Shown here one piece after another: positions 43,068 to 50,951 of a stretch of 58,475 bases of DNA. Every line of letters starts with the position of its first letter. Position 1 is the first letter of the stretch. Made by a program: the position numbers and the translations under genes. This stretch comes from an uncultured Porphyromonadaceae bacterium (GTDB taxonomy: Bacteria > Bacteroidota > Bacteroidia > Bacteroidales > Muribaculaceae): NCBI GenBank assembly GCA_902470475.1, contig CABRGT010000005.1, forward strand, positions 1 to 58,475. The letters are read 5' to 3'. Below the pieces are notes generated by a model, which did no database searches, was not told the DNA's origin, and saw only the letters and a list, made by a program, of their open reading frames with translations.

Positions 43068-43511
43068 TCAGAAGAAGAAGACCATGCCCAGCGGTGCTGT
43101 GACTAACGCGAAGACGATGGCGAAAATCAGGAGCCACTCGGTTGTTACGGACAGTCGCTGAGCACCGGTAAGGTCACCTGCGTTGTAGCGCGACGATGAC
43201 ATGGCGCCGGTGATGATGGCCACGAGGGCTATCGGCGAGCAGCACAGCACCGTCAGCAGTATCGACCACCCCATGAATGTCGGTGGACGGCCTGCATTTT
43301 GATTGCGTGCGGTATCCGCGGACGGTGGCGGGGGAGGCGTGGGCTGCGTTTCGGCGAAGAGCGAAGCCGTTGCCGGTGCTTTCGAGGCCGGCAGCCATCC
43401 AGGCAGTCCTTCGTACCACACTGGCGTGTCAGGCCCGATCGACATGACCCGCAGCTGTTCGGGATCATAGGGCCCCTGCTGCATTCCGTTGAGATGGATC
43501 CAGATTTTCAT
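43068..43511 (-). CDS. GYF_2 domain plus CD225/dispanin-like membrane protein
   Basis: 147 residues. Residues 1-45 form a GYF_2 domain (IWIHLNGMQQGPYDPEQL, then WYEGLPGWLPA), expected to bind proline-rich segments. A Pro-rich spacer follows (TPPPPPS). Residues 75-147 have two membrane helices in the CD225/dispanin arrangement: SILLTVLCCSPIALVAIITGA, then a Ser/Arg loop SSSRYNAGDL, then WLLIFAIVFALV. The cytoplasmic GYF head and the membrane tail suggest a scaffolding role. It sits in mazG-deoC-GYF-DUF2752. Confidence 0.85.
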   Translation of the reverse strand: MKIWIHLNGMQQGPYDPEQLRVMSIGPDTPVWYEGLPGWLPASKAPATASLFAETQPTPPPPPSADTARNQNAGRPPTFMGWSILLTVLCCSPIALVAIITGAMSSSRYNAGDLTGAQRLSVTTEWLLIFAIVFALVTAPLGMVFFF

Positions 43512-43521
43512 GCGCCGGAGA

Positions 43522-44406
43522 TCAGAAGAATTTTGTTTCCTTGCCGAGAATATCGCTCAGCAGGTTGTTGGCCAGACGCGATGCGCCCAGGCGGAAGTAT
43601 TCGTTGGTGAGCCATTGTTCGCCCAGGACTTCCTTGACAAGGGTATAGTATTTGACGGCATCCTCCGTGGTAGCTACTCCGCCGGCGGCCTTGAAGCCTA
43701 CCTGTGTTCCGGTAGCTTCGTAATACTCCTTGATGCACTGGCACATGATGTATGCCGCTTCGAGCGATGCTCCGGGGAATTCCTTGCCAGTGGATGTCTT
43801 GAGAAAATCTGCACCGGAAAAGAGTGACAGGATCGAGGCTTTCTTGATGTTGGCGGCAGTCTTGAGGGCTCCTGTCTCGAGGATGACTTTCAGACGGGCG
43901 TCGCGGCAAGCCGCTTTCTGCTCGATGATCTCGTCGCATACGCCTTCATAGTCCCCGTCGAGGAAATTGCCTACATTAAGTACGATGTCGATTTCGTCGG
44001 CACCACCGTCGACAGCCAGGGCCGTCTCGGCGATCTTGACTTCATTGAACGACTGAGATGAGGGGAACGCGCCCGAGACGCAGGCTATGTCTACTTTTGA
44101 TACGTCGAGTACGGCACGGACTACCGGTGCGAAGTTGGGATACACGCAGATTGCGGCCACATTGTTCAGCATCGGATATTCTTCATCGAAGGCATTGACA
44201 CGCTCGGTGAACTGCGCCACTGACTGGGGCGAGTCTGTAGCCTTCAGAGTGGTGAGGTCGATGGTATTGAACAGAAATTTATAGACTTCGGTGTTGTTGT
44301 TCTCTTCGAAGTGGTCGGCGATGATTTTTTCGACCGCGGCAGCCACAGCGGCGTCATCTTCGATGACGTTGCTCTTGCCGATGGCGTCTTGATACTTGTC
44401 GCTCAT
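43522..44406 (-). CDS. deoC: Deoxyribose-phosphate aldolase
   Basis: Class I aldolase of deoxynucleoside breakdown, splitting 2-deoxyribose 5-phosphate into glyceraldehyde 3-phosphate and acetaldehyde. 294 residues, the long form found in Bacteroidota. The Schiff-base lysine is in DFLKTSTGKEF; the second conserved Lys is in VGFKAAGGV, and the EIDIVLNVG strand is also present. Upstream mazG suggests a nucleotide-salvage or clean-up theme. The GYF/dispanin gene begins 11 bases after its stop. Confidence 0.95.
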   Translation of the reverse strand: MSDKYQDAIGKSNVIEDDAAVAAAVEKIIADHFEENNNTEVYKFLFNTIDLTTLKATDSPQSVAQFTERVNAFDEEYPMLNNVAAICVYPNFAPVVRAVLDVSKVDIACVSGAFPSSQSFNEVKIAETALAVDGGADEIDIVLNVGNFLDGDYEGVCDEIIEQKAACRDARLKVILETGALKTAANIKKASILSLFSGADFLKTSTGKEFPGASLEAAYIMCQCIKEYYEATGTQVGFKAAGGVATTEDAVKYYTLVKEVLGEQWLTNEYFRLGASRLANNLLSDILGKETKFF

Positions 44407-44432
44407 AATCTTGAATGTTAAAATGGTTTGTG

Positions 44433-44786
44433 TCAGTTTTGTTTGAGTTTCGGATTCTCGAGGTGCCGGCGGGAGTCACGCGCCGTCTTCTTGTCGAGAT
44501 TGCGGGCGAATGCGTCGGCCAGATCGATGTCGCACTGGTTGGCGATCGCCATGACGACCCACATCACGTCGGCGAGTTCATCGGCGAGAGTGTCGGTTTC
44601 GCCGGGCTTGAACGACTGGTCGCCGAATCGGCGTGCCATTACACGCGCTACCTCGCCTGTTTCCTCCGCCAGAACGGCCATGTTTGTCAGAGGCGAGAAA
44701 TAGCGTACGCCCACCGAAGTGATCCATCGGTCGACGGTCGCCTGGGCCTGGCGCAGTCCTATGTCGGCTGTCTGCGAATTATCCAT
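44433..44786 (-). CDS. MazG-like nucleotide pyrophosphohydrolase
   Basis: 117-residue all-helical NTP pyrophosphatase-like protein from the ATG at 44786. MazG-type metal motif: AEETGEVARVMARRFGD (acidic pair near residue 41) and, further on, DTLADELADVMWVVMAIAN, giving the EExxE and ExxD pattern. It probably hydrolyses nucleoside triphosphates to monophosphates, possibly aberrant dNTPs; the neighbour deoC fits deoxynucleotide handling. The alternative start five codons up would run nearer the promoter and adds nothing. Confidence 0.9.
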   Translation of the reverse strand: MDNSQTADIGLRQAQATVDRWITSVGVRYFSPLTNMAVLAEETGEVARVMARRFGDQSFKPGETDTLADELADVMWVVMAIANQCDIDLADAFARNLDKKTARDSRRHLENPKLKQN

Positions 44787-44800
44787 ATTTACTAAACGCA

Positions 44801-44808
44801 CAAAGATA
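44801..44808 (-). promoter_or_regulatory. -7 promoter element of the mazG-deoC operon
   Basis: Minus-strand TATCTTTG, exact match, 14 bases before the mazG ATG. Confidence 0.6.
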
Positions 44809-44880
44809 CGAAAAATCTTGCTAAAAGGCGGCTTTTTTAATTTTTTTCGTCGCGGGCACCGGCAAACCGAAAAAAATATC

Positions 44881-44888
44881 TAACTTTG
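44881..44888 (+). promoter_or_regulatory. -7 element abutting a GTG start codon
   Basis: TAACTTTG, then AGATC, then GTG at 44894. The element is exact and the spacing predicts a leaderless mRNA with a non-ATG start. Confidence 0.6.
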
Positions 44889-44893
44889 AGATC

Positions 44894-45835
44894 GTGAAAG
44901 TCAAGTTGTTGGTAATGGCAGTGGCGGCATGTGTGCCGGTTGCGGCGGCTCTGAGCGGGGCGTCGCTCGCATCGTACGTCGCCGATCGTTTTCGACCCTC
45001 GGCCAAGTCCGATGTGGCGCCCGCGACGTGGTGGTCTGTATCAGGTGTGCGTATGCCGGTCATTCCGGCGCAATGGTGGTATGCCGATGTGCCGGACGAT
45101 GCCTATGATGAGCTTCTCGCTCCGTCGGCGCTTGCGGCAGCCCGTGATGCGTATATTCCGTGCGATGTGACGGGTGTGGATGTCGCCGGTGATGGCTGGA
45201 CCATGGGGACAGCTTCTTTTGGCGGCACGGAAATCAATGCCTGGATGCCGGCTCCTGACCGTCGGGGCGACCTGGCACGCCGGATGATGTATATGGCGCT
45301 GATGTATCCGCAGAGGTTATGGCGGGGTCACGGAGCGATGCTCTTTGAGGACGGAGGCTGGCCGCTTCTGCGTCCGCTCGGCATGGAACTGCTGTTGAGG
45401 TGGCACCGTGCGGACCCGGTAGACGACCGCGAGCGTGCCGAGAATTCGCAGCAGGGTAGTCGCCAGGCCAATCTGAATCCGTTCGTGGAGTATCCGCAGC
45501 TTGCCGAGTATCTTTGGGGTGAACATGCCGGCGAAGATTTCGGCCTTCCTGGTGATCCGCCCGTAGTGCCTGACCCGCCGAATCCTCCGGTGTCACCCGA
45601 TCCGCCTGTGGTGCCTGTGACACCTGTGGCCCTCAAGGGGGGCTATTCTGTTGCTGCCGACAATGTTGTATGGTTCACATCACCATATGTGGCGTCTGAC
45701 GCGGTCTGGTCGATTGACGGCCTGGCGGTGGAAGCCGACTGTATGAGCCTTTCGGATATAGGAGTGGGGGTACACGAACTTAAATTCAGCAGTCCTTCGG
45801 GCTGTGGTGCCGTTAAGATAGAGATACGCCCATGA
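44894..45835 (+). CDS. Degenerate endonuclease I-like secreted protein
   Basis: 313 residues from a GTG. N-terminal signal (LLVMAVAACVPVAAAL). Residues 110-220 match the C-terminal half of bacterial endonuclease I: DRRGDLARRMMYMALMYP near 127, WHRADPVDDRE near 175, and NLNPFVEYPQLAEYLWG near 204. The other half of the fold, with the catalytic EHxWPxS histidine and the LHHL-type segment, is absent; the corresponding N-terminal stretch has no histidine at all. RN and QGNRNPF in normal enzymes read AEN and QANLNPF here. A proline/valine linker (DPPVVPDPPNPPVSPDPP) follows, then a 70-residue beta-rich tail. Probably not an active nuclease. Its last four bases overlap the next gene. Confidence 0.72.
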   Translation: MKVKLLVMAVAACVPVAAALSGASLASYVADRFRPSAKSDVAPATWWSVSGVRMPVIPAQWWYADVPDDAYDELLAPSALAAARDAYIPCDVTGVDVAGDGWTMGTASFGGTEINAWMPAPDRRGDLARRMMYMALMYPQRLWRGHGAMLFEDGGWPLLRPLGMELLLRWHRADPVDDRERAENSQQGSRQANLNPFVEYPQLAEYLWGEHAGEDFGLPGDPPVVPDPPNPPVSPDPPVVPVTPVALKGGYSVAADNVVWFTSPYVASDAVWSIDGLAVEADCMSLSDIGVGVHELKFSSPSGCGAVKIEIRP

Positions 45836-46260
45836 AGCCGATCGTACCGATATCATTATGTCTTGTGCTTGTGGCGTGTTCGTCGGAGCCCTCGGAGCCG
45901 TCGGATCGTCCGGGTTCGGTCCCCGGCCAGGGCGGTGGTCCCGGCCAGGCAGCCGACGCTGTACTTGCCGAGGCTCTTGCCGACGGACGCCAACGGGTTG
46001 TTACACCGGATGTAACATTTTTCTATGATAATTGCGGAACGATTTTCGGCCGTTCCGAAACAGGAAGTCTTTATTGTGTGGATATCGCCGACGGAAGTCG
46101 TGTCGATTTCAATCCCAAATCCGAGTCGCTGAGTATCAATGGGGAAATTATATCAGTGAAGTCCGTTGAGCTTGCCAAGAAGACTGATTCCACGTCATGG
46201 TGGGTGATAGAACTTGCAGAGTCATCCGACGAACGTGTAATATTTGTCACAAATTTCTAA
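45832..46260 (+). CDS. Lipoprotein of unknown function
   Basis: 142 residues. The signal ends in lipobox LVAC with Cys16, followed by a Ser/Glu/Pro/Gly-rich spacer. A compact C-terminal part from about residue 60 follows, with TFFYDNCGTIFG, LYCVDIADGSRVDF and WWVIELAESSDERVIFVT. No family recognised. Its ATG overlaps the upstream stop (ATGA), so it is cotranslated with the endonuclease-I-like protein, and the two may act together at the surface. Confidence 0.72.
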   Translation: MKPIVPISLCLVLVACSSEPSEPSDRPGSVPGQGGGPGQAADAVLAEALADGRQRVVTPDVTFFYDNCGTIFGRSETGSLYCVDIADGSRVDFNPKSESLSINGEIISVKSVELAKKTDSTSWWVIELAESSDERVIFVTNF

Positions 46261-46551
46261 CGTATTTGTAACTTGGCTAAACTTTTTGCCACCCGGGGGT
46301 GTTATATAGGCAAAACACACACATGCCAAGCGCTGATCGCATCCCCGGCAGGTCCGGAATAGAAATTCCATCATGAGGCTGAAAGTGCTACAGGACTGGC
46401 CAGAGCAAGAAACGACAGCGACAGAGAAGAAACAGCATTCCTTCTATGACGATTGCGGACTCCCAAGCGCAGGAAGCCCGCAATCGTCGTATATGAGGTT
46501 TGTCAATAGAGAAAGGCGGATAGGATTTTGAGAGTTGTAAGGAGCCGATAT
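46261..46551 (+). other. Gene-free stretch with a long hairpin and a possible 52-codon frame
   Basis: Between the convergent lipoprotein and aroQ genes. It holds a 14-bp stem (46445-46458 with 46478-46491) without a U-tract. A plus-strand ATG at 46372 opens 52 codons to a TGA at 46528-46530. That frame contains SFYDDCG, similar to FFYDNCG in the upstream lipoprotein, and the DNA there is also alike. It may be a decayed partial copy, a small RNA or chance; no firm gene is called. Confidence 0.35.
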
Positions 46552-46989
46552 TCAGCTTTTGTGCAGGTAAAGCAGGGCTGATACGGCGAGGTCATATACC
46601 CGGGAGCCGAGGCCCTGGATAGTACCGGCTGCGACGGGCGAAAGCAGTGAGCGCTGTCGGAAATCCTCGCGTGCCGCGATATTCGACAGATGAACTTCGA
46701 TCACCGGTATGCCGATGGTGGCCACGGCGTCGGCCAAAGCTACTGATGTGTGGGTATACCCCCCGGCGTTGAGTATGATGCCGTCGACGGGTTCGTCGCC
46801 GTAGGCAGCTTCATGAAGGTAGTCTATCAGGTCGCCCTCGTGGTTGGACTGCAGCCACAGAAACTGCTCGGTCGGGAAGCTGTCGCCGATACGTTCCGCT
46901 ATCTCGTCAAGTGTCTCGGTGCCGTAGATTTCAGGCTGCCGGCGCCCAAGCAGATTGAGGTTAGGACCATTGAGAATCAGTATCTTCAT
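46552..46989 (-). CDS. aroQ: Type II 3-dehydroquinate dehydratase
   Basis: Shikimate-pathway enzyme that dehydrates 3-dehydroquinate. 145 residues, normal for the dodecameric type II form. Motifs: ILNGPNLNLLGRRQPEIYG at the start, SNHEGDLIDYLHEA near residue 50, ILNAGGYTHTSVALADAV near residue 73 and the substrate-binding EVHLSNI near residue 99. It is the last gene of the LRR-trmB-mrp-aroQ run, its ATG overlapping the mrp stop by four bases. Confidence 0.97.
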   Translation of the reverse strand: MKILILNGPNLNLLGRRQPEIYGTETLDEIAERIGDSFPTEQFLWLQSNHEGDLIDYLHEAAYGDEPVDGIILNAGGYTHTSVALADAVATIGIPVIEVHLSNIAAREDFRQRSLLSPVAAGTIQGLGSRVYDLAVSALLYLHKS

Positions 46990-48101
46990 TTCTGGGTGAC
47001 ATTTACTTTGATTGTCGGCGGCAACTCGCGGTTACGGGTCTCTACCGCTTCGACAACTACGTGGGCCAGATGGGTGAATGCCTGGGAGGCCGGATTGGAT
47101 GTGTCGGCCACCACGGGCAGTCCGGCGTCATTGTGGTCGCCTACGGAAGCCACGAGCGGTATACGGGCCAGGACCGGGACGCCGTATTCGGCGGCCACGC
47201 GGTCGACGTTGGCGTCGTTGCCGAAAATGTAGTAACGCTCGTCGGGGTGCTTTTCGGGAGTGAACCAGGCCATGTTGTCGACGATGCCGAGCACCGGTAC
47301 GTTGATTTTAGGCTCGCGGAACATGGCGATACCCTTGCGCGCGTCGGCCAAAGCGACTTCCTGAGGAGTGGTCACGACCAGGGCGCCGGTGATACCGAGG
47401 GTCTGTACCAGTGTCAGATGTATGTCGCTCGTGCCGGGAGGCATGTCGATCAGGAAATAGTCGAGCTCGCCCCAGTCGGCCTGTTCGATGAGCTGGCGCA
47501 GCGCGTTTGATGCCATTGATCCGCGCCACAGGGCAGCTTTGTCAGGTTCTATCACCAGGCCGATCGACAGTAGTTTCACCCCGTAGCGCTCAACGGGAAT
47601 TATGAGTTGGCGCCCGTCGACTTCGTGCATGTACAGTTGTTCGTCCTCGATGCCGAACATGCGGGGAACGGACGGCCCGAAGATGTCGGCGTCGAGCAGC
47701 CCTACGCGGTAGCCTTCGGCTGCGAGAGCCACGGCCAGATTGGCGGCGACGGTCGACTTACCCACACCGCCCTTGCCCGAGCTTACACCGATGATATTGC
47801 GCACACCCGGAAGAACGGGCTGGGTTTCCGCGGCGGCTGTCGGTTGCGGTGTCTTGACGCGGATATCGGGCTCGGCCTCGGGCGAGGCAAACGCGTGAAT
47901 CGCCGCCTGTGCGCTTTTTACTACAGATTTGATGAACGGATCGGTAGCTTTGTCGAATATGAGCGAGAAACTTACGCGGTTGCCGTCGATACGCATGTCG
48001 TCCTCTACCATGCCGGCATCGACTATGTTCTTCTGGCTGCCGGGGTATTTGACGTTGCGCAGTGCGTCGAGTATGAGGTTGGGATATAGTGTGGTTGCCA
48101 T
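46986..48101 (-). CDS. Mrp/NBP35-family iron-sulfur carrier ATPase
   Basis: 371 residues. An N-terminal MIP18/DUF59 domain (1-80) is followed by the Mrp P-loop domain with the deviant Walker A SSGKGGVGKST (108-117) and IDMPPGTSDIHLT further on. In many Mrp proteins a CxxC follows the NMAWF segment; here that region reads NMAWFTPEKHPDERYYIFG with no cysteine pair, which also seems common in Bacteroidales. Likely role: Fe-S cluster carrier in the cytoplasm. Overlaps aroQ by four bases and follows trmB by seven. Confidence 0.93.
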   Translation of the reverse strand: MATTLYPNLILDALRNVKYPGSQKNIVDAGMVEDDMRIDGNRVSFSLIFDKATDPFIKSVVKSAQAAIHAFASPEAEPDIRVKTPQPTAAAETQPVLPGVRNIIGVSSGKGGVGKSTVAANLAVALAAEGYRVGLLDADIFGPSVPRMFGIEDEQLYMHEVDGRQLIIPVERYGVKLLSIGLVIEPDKAALWRGSMASNALRQLIEQADWGELDYFLIDMPPGTSDIHLTLVQTLGITGALVVTTPQEVALADARKGIAMFREPKINVPVLGIVDNMAWFTPEKHPDERYYIFGNDANVDRVAAEYGVPVLARIPLVASVGDHNDAGLPVVADTSNPASQAFTHLAHVVVEAVETRNRELPPTIKVNVTQK

Positions 48102-48108
48102 CTTTGTG

Positions 48109-48894
48109 TCAGGATTTGCTCAGTACGGGAGCGAGATCGCCCTGCTGGATGTATCCGCGCGAGTACGAACGGTAAGTGTCGTGTTCGAATTCTTCTTCGG
48201 GTTCGGTCAGAGGGGTGTCGTGCCCCAGCCGCCATACCAGATATTTAATGGAGAGGCCGCGGGCGAGCCACTGCGACTCATAGTGCGTCCGGATTCCGAG
48301 AATGGGATCGTCGTCCATGCCCGCATGGTACAGGTCGGGTGTGTCGGTGATTATCTCAAGCGAGTTGAGCTGCGCCATTGCCCGGGTATAGCTGTAAAGG
48401 AACGGACTGTCGGTCTTGAGTTTTACCAGTGCGTCGGAGCTGCAGACCCGGCGGTAAAGCTGCATGAAGCGGGTGCCGGTCAGGCGCTTGTTGGCCTTTT
48501 TCATCTGTGGGTCGGGGAAGGTGATCCACAGTCCGGAAATCTCGCCGGGGGCGAAGAAAGCCTCAAGCAGTTCTATTGATGTGCGCAGAAAAGCGACATT
48601 ACGCAGTCCCAGATCGCGTGCGCGCGTGGCTCCGGCGTGCATGCGGGCTCCCTTGATATCAATGCCTATGAAGTTGCATTCGGGAAAGAGTTGTGCCAGG
48701 CCGACGGTATACTCGCCTTTGCCGCAGCCGAGTTCCACCACAATGGGGCGGTCGTTGCCGAAGAATCCGGTGCCCCAGCGGCCCTTGAGCGGAAATGAGT
48801 CGAAACCTTCGTCGCGCAGGCGCCCATAGGGATACTGGAACACCAGGTCGATGGTGTTCATCTCGGCGAATTTGCTAAGTTTGTTCTTTCCCAT
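48109..48894 (-). CDS. trmB: tRNA (guanine-N7-)-methyltransferase
   Basis: 261 residues. Places m7G at position 46 of the tRNA variable loop. SAM motif VELGCGKGEYTVGLA near residue 54, GIDIKGARMHAGA near residue 77 and the active-site ITFPDPQMKKANKRL near residue 128 with the conserved Asp/Pro. Its ATG shares one base with the stop of the LRR gene (TGATG), so it is translationally coupled. Confidence 0.95.
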   Translation of the reverse strand: MGKNKLSKFAEMNTIDLVFQYPYGRLRDEGFDSFPLKGRWGTGFFGNDRPIVVELGCGKGEYTVGLAQLFPECNFIGIDIKGARMHAGATRARDLGLRNVAFLRTSIELLEAFFAPGEISGLWITFPDPQMKKANKRLTGTRFMQLYRRVCSSDALVKLKTDSPFLYSYTRAMAQLNSLEIITDTPDLYHAGMDDDPILGIRTHYESQWLARGLSIKYLVWRLGHDTPLTEPEEEFEHDTYRSYSRGYIQQGDLAPVLSKS

Positions 48895-50381
48895 CAGTTT
48901 TTGGCGATTTTTAGCGAAGCGGAGCGTCCGTCGGACATTACAGCGCCGACGAGGAACACCTTGTCGGCCGAACCCGCGGTGTCGAATTGAGCGCGGCCTT
49001 CGGCAGCATCGGCCTCGGCGAGCAGCAGCCCTCCGACATTGTAGAGACTTACACGCCGCAGTTCAAGTCCGGTAGCCTCGATGACGAGGAGATCGCCTTC
49101 GAAGCGTGCCCGCAGAGTCTCGCCGGCGGCTTCATCGAGGATGTCCTCGACGCCGCTCACACCGAAAATAGCGAAATTCTGCCACTGGTCGGCGGCGCGG
49201 TAGTCGTTCTCGCCTGCGTCGGGTACCTGTAGGATTACATTGGGCTGGTCGACCCCTCTCCATACTTCCGAACCCGTAGCGGGTGGCGTGACGGCTGAAA
49301 TGTTGATACGTTGCAGCCCGGTCATTTCTTCCATGGCTCCGTCGCCGATATATTCGAGCGACGAAGGCAGGGTGATGGTCTTCACCTGCGACATTCCGTG
49401 CATGGCGTGGTCGCCGATATACACGACATTGTCGTGCATTATCCCGACCGTGTCAAGCGCGGTATTTTTTGCATAGGCCAGATCCGGAACGGAGTCGGTC
49501 TGTCCGGAAAGAACGAGTTGTTTCAGCGCCGGACAGTCGAATACGATGCCGCGGCCTATCCAGGCGGCATTGCCCAGATTGAGCGACTCGAGCATAGGCA
49601 TCTTTGCGAATGCCCAGTCGCCTACGCCGTCGAGAACCGGGCAAGCCGAAAGGTCGGCCTCGTGCATGCCGGCTGCGAGAAACGCCTCGTCGCCGATTTC
49701 GGTCAGGGCATTGCCGAATGTAAATTCGGCCAGGGCGGTGCAGTCGGCGAAAGACCGGCGGCCGATCGAGGTGATATTAGCGGCGCCTTTCACCGCTGCG
49801 AGTTTGTGGCAGTCGGAGAAGGCGTAGTCCGACACTTCGACCGGTACGGTCAGTGTGACGCTTTCCAGCGAGGGACAGCCAGCGAAAGCCGATTCGCCGA
49901 TGGCTGATGCCGCAATGCTGGCGCTCTTAAGGGCCGGGCATCCGCTGAACACGCCGTGCCCCATAGTCCGTACGTTCGAGGGGACCGAGATAGCTTCGAT
50001 GGCGGAGCCTGCGAAAGCTGCGTCGCCGATAGTAAGATCGCCTTTTGCCGGCAGCAGCAGCTCGCGGATGTTTGAGCCTGTGAATATGCGGGCAGGTATG
50101 TGGCCCGCGGGGTGAGTCGAAATTCCGCGCAGGCGCTGGCCTGTGCTGGCTTCAATGGTGGCGCCCGAGAGATCGAGGCTGGCCAGCCGGGGCATCTTCG
50201 TGTCGATGAATTCGAGATCGTAGGCGTTCACAGGACCGGAAACGGACATTTCGGTCACTTCGGCGGGATTCTCGATCAGCGATGAAAGCAAGCCTGCCGC
50301 GGCCGGAGTCACGGTGACGGCGCTTTTCGAGACAAAGGCGGCCGCCAGAACCGTAAGAAGAGATATTATATACCTGGTCAT
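48894..50381 (-). CDS. BspA-type leucine-rich repeat secreted protein
   Basis: 495 residues with a signal peptide (IISLLTVLAAAFVSKSA). Between about residues 90 and 375 there are repeats of the LRR_5/BspA kind, with recurring patterns such as GDAAFAGSAIEAISVPSNVRT, GESAFAGCPSLESVTL and GDEAFLAAGMHEADL. The last 80 residues form a beta tail ending in SASLKIAKN, like a sorting-type C-terminal domain. Such proteins are usually surface adhesins or ligand-binding proteins. Unusually, it heads an operon with trmB, mrp and aroQ. Confidence 0.88.
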   Translation of the reverse strand: MTRYIISLLTVLAAAFVSKSAVTVTPAAAGLLSSLIENPAEVTEMSVSGPVNAYDLEFIDTKMPRLASLDLSGATIEASTGQRLRGISTHPAGHIPARIFTGSNIRELLLPAKGDLTIGDAAFAGSAIEAISVPSNVRTMGHGVFSGCPALKSASIAASAIGESAFAGCPSLESVTLTVPVEVSDYAFSDCHKLAAVKGAANITSIGRRSFADCTALAEFTFGNALTEIGDEAFLAAGMHEADLSACPVLDGVGDWAFAKMPMLESLNLGNAAWIGRGIVFDCPALKQLVLSGQTDSVPDLAYAKNTALDTVGIMHDNVVYIGDHAMHGMSQVKTITLPSSLEYIGDGAMEEMTGLQRINISAVTPPATGSEVWRGVDQPNVILQVPDAGENDYRAADQWQNFAIFGVSGVEDILDEAAGETLRARFEGDLLVIEATGLELRRVSLYNVGGLLLAEADAAEGRAQFDTAGSADKVFLVGAVMSDGRSASLKIAKN

Positions 50382-50422
50382 TTTGTGTCGTTAATTCTTT
50401 AGCGGATTATGCTTGGATACTG

Positions 50423-50453
50423 CAAAGTTAGCACTTTTTTGCCACTCGGCAAA
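50423..50453 (-). promoter_or_regulatory. Promoter of the LRR-trmB-mrp-aroQ operon
   Basis: Minus strand TTTG (50453-50450), 19 bases, TAACTTTG (50430-50423). A textbook Bacteroidota promoter, 41 bases before the ATG and just after the folK stop. Confidence 0.8.
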
Positions 50454-50476
50454 GATTCTGCGGACCAATTTGCTGA

Positions 50477-50941
50477 TCAGTCCGTCAGGCCGGATCGGGC
50501 GACGAAAGCGGCCGCTTCCGGATCGAGAGCTTGCAGCGGAGTCATGACGAAGGGGCGCAGGGCTGCGCGCGGGTGAGGGAGCTGCAGGCGCGGGTGGCGG
50601 AAAAGGCGCCGGTCGATGTCGATGATGTCGATGTCGATGCGGCGGTCGGCGTATGAGCCGTCGGCGAGCCGGTGGGGCGAATCGGGTGCGATTTCGCGCT
50701 CGATGGCCCGGGTGATGTTGAGTACGGCAAGCGGGTCGGCGCCGAAAGTGTCGGTGAGCACGAGCAGGCCGCGGTTGATGAAAGGATTCGGCGACTCGTA
50801 GCCCCACGGCTCGCTTTCGATGTAGTCTGACAGTTCGACACGCTTGGCCTGAAGGCGTGAGGCAACCAGGGCGGCCGCCCGGCCTATCGTGGCCTTGCGG
50901 TCGCCCTGGTTGGAGCCTATGTTGAGGTGGATGCGGTGCAT
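50477..50941 (-). CDS. folK: 2-amino-4-hydroxy-6-hydroxymethyldihydropteridine diphosphokinase
   Basis: HPPK of folate synthesis, 154 residues. Motifs: LNIGSNQGDR at the start, YIESEPWGYESPNPFINRGLLV near residue 40, and the catalytic DRRIDIDIIDID near residue 104 followed by LPHPRAALRPFVMTPL. These are diagnostic. It begins 11 bases after infB and completes the rimP-nusA-infB-folK run. Confidence 0.96.
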   Translation of the reverse strand: MHRIHLNIGSNQGDRKATIGRAAALVASRLQAKRVELSDYIESEPWGYESPNPFINRGLLVLTDTFGADPLAVLNITRAIEREIAPDSPHRLADGSYADRRIDIDIIDIDRRLFRHPRLQLPHPRAALRPFVMTPLQALDPEAAAFVARSGLTD

Positions 50942-50951
50942 CGCAGTGCGC

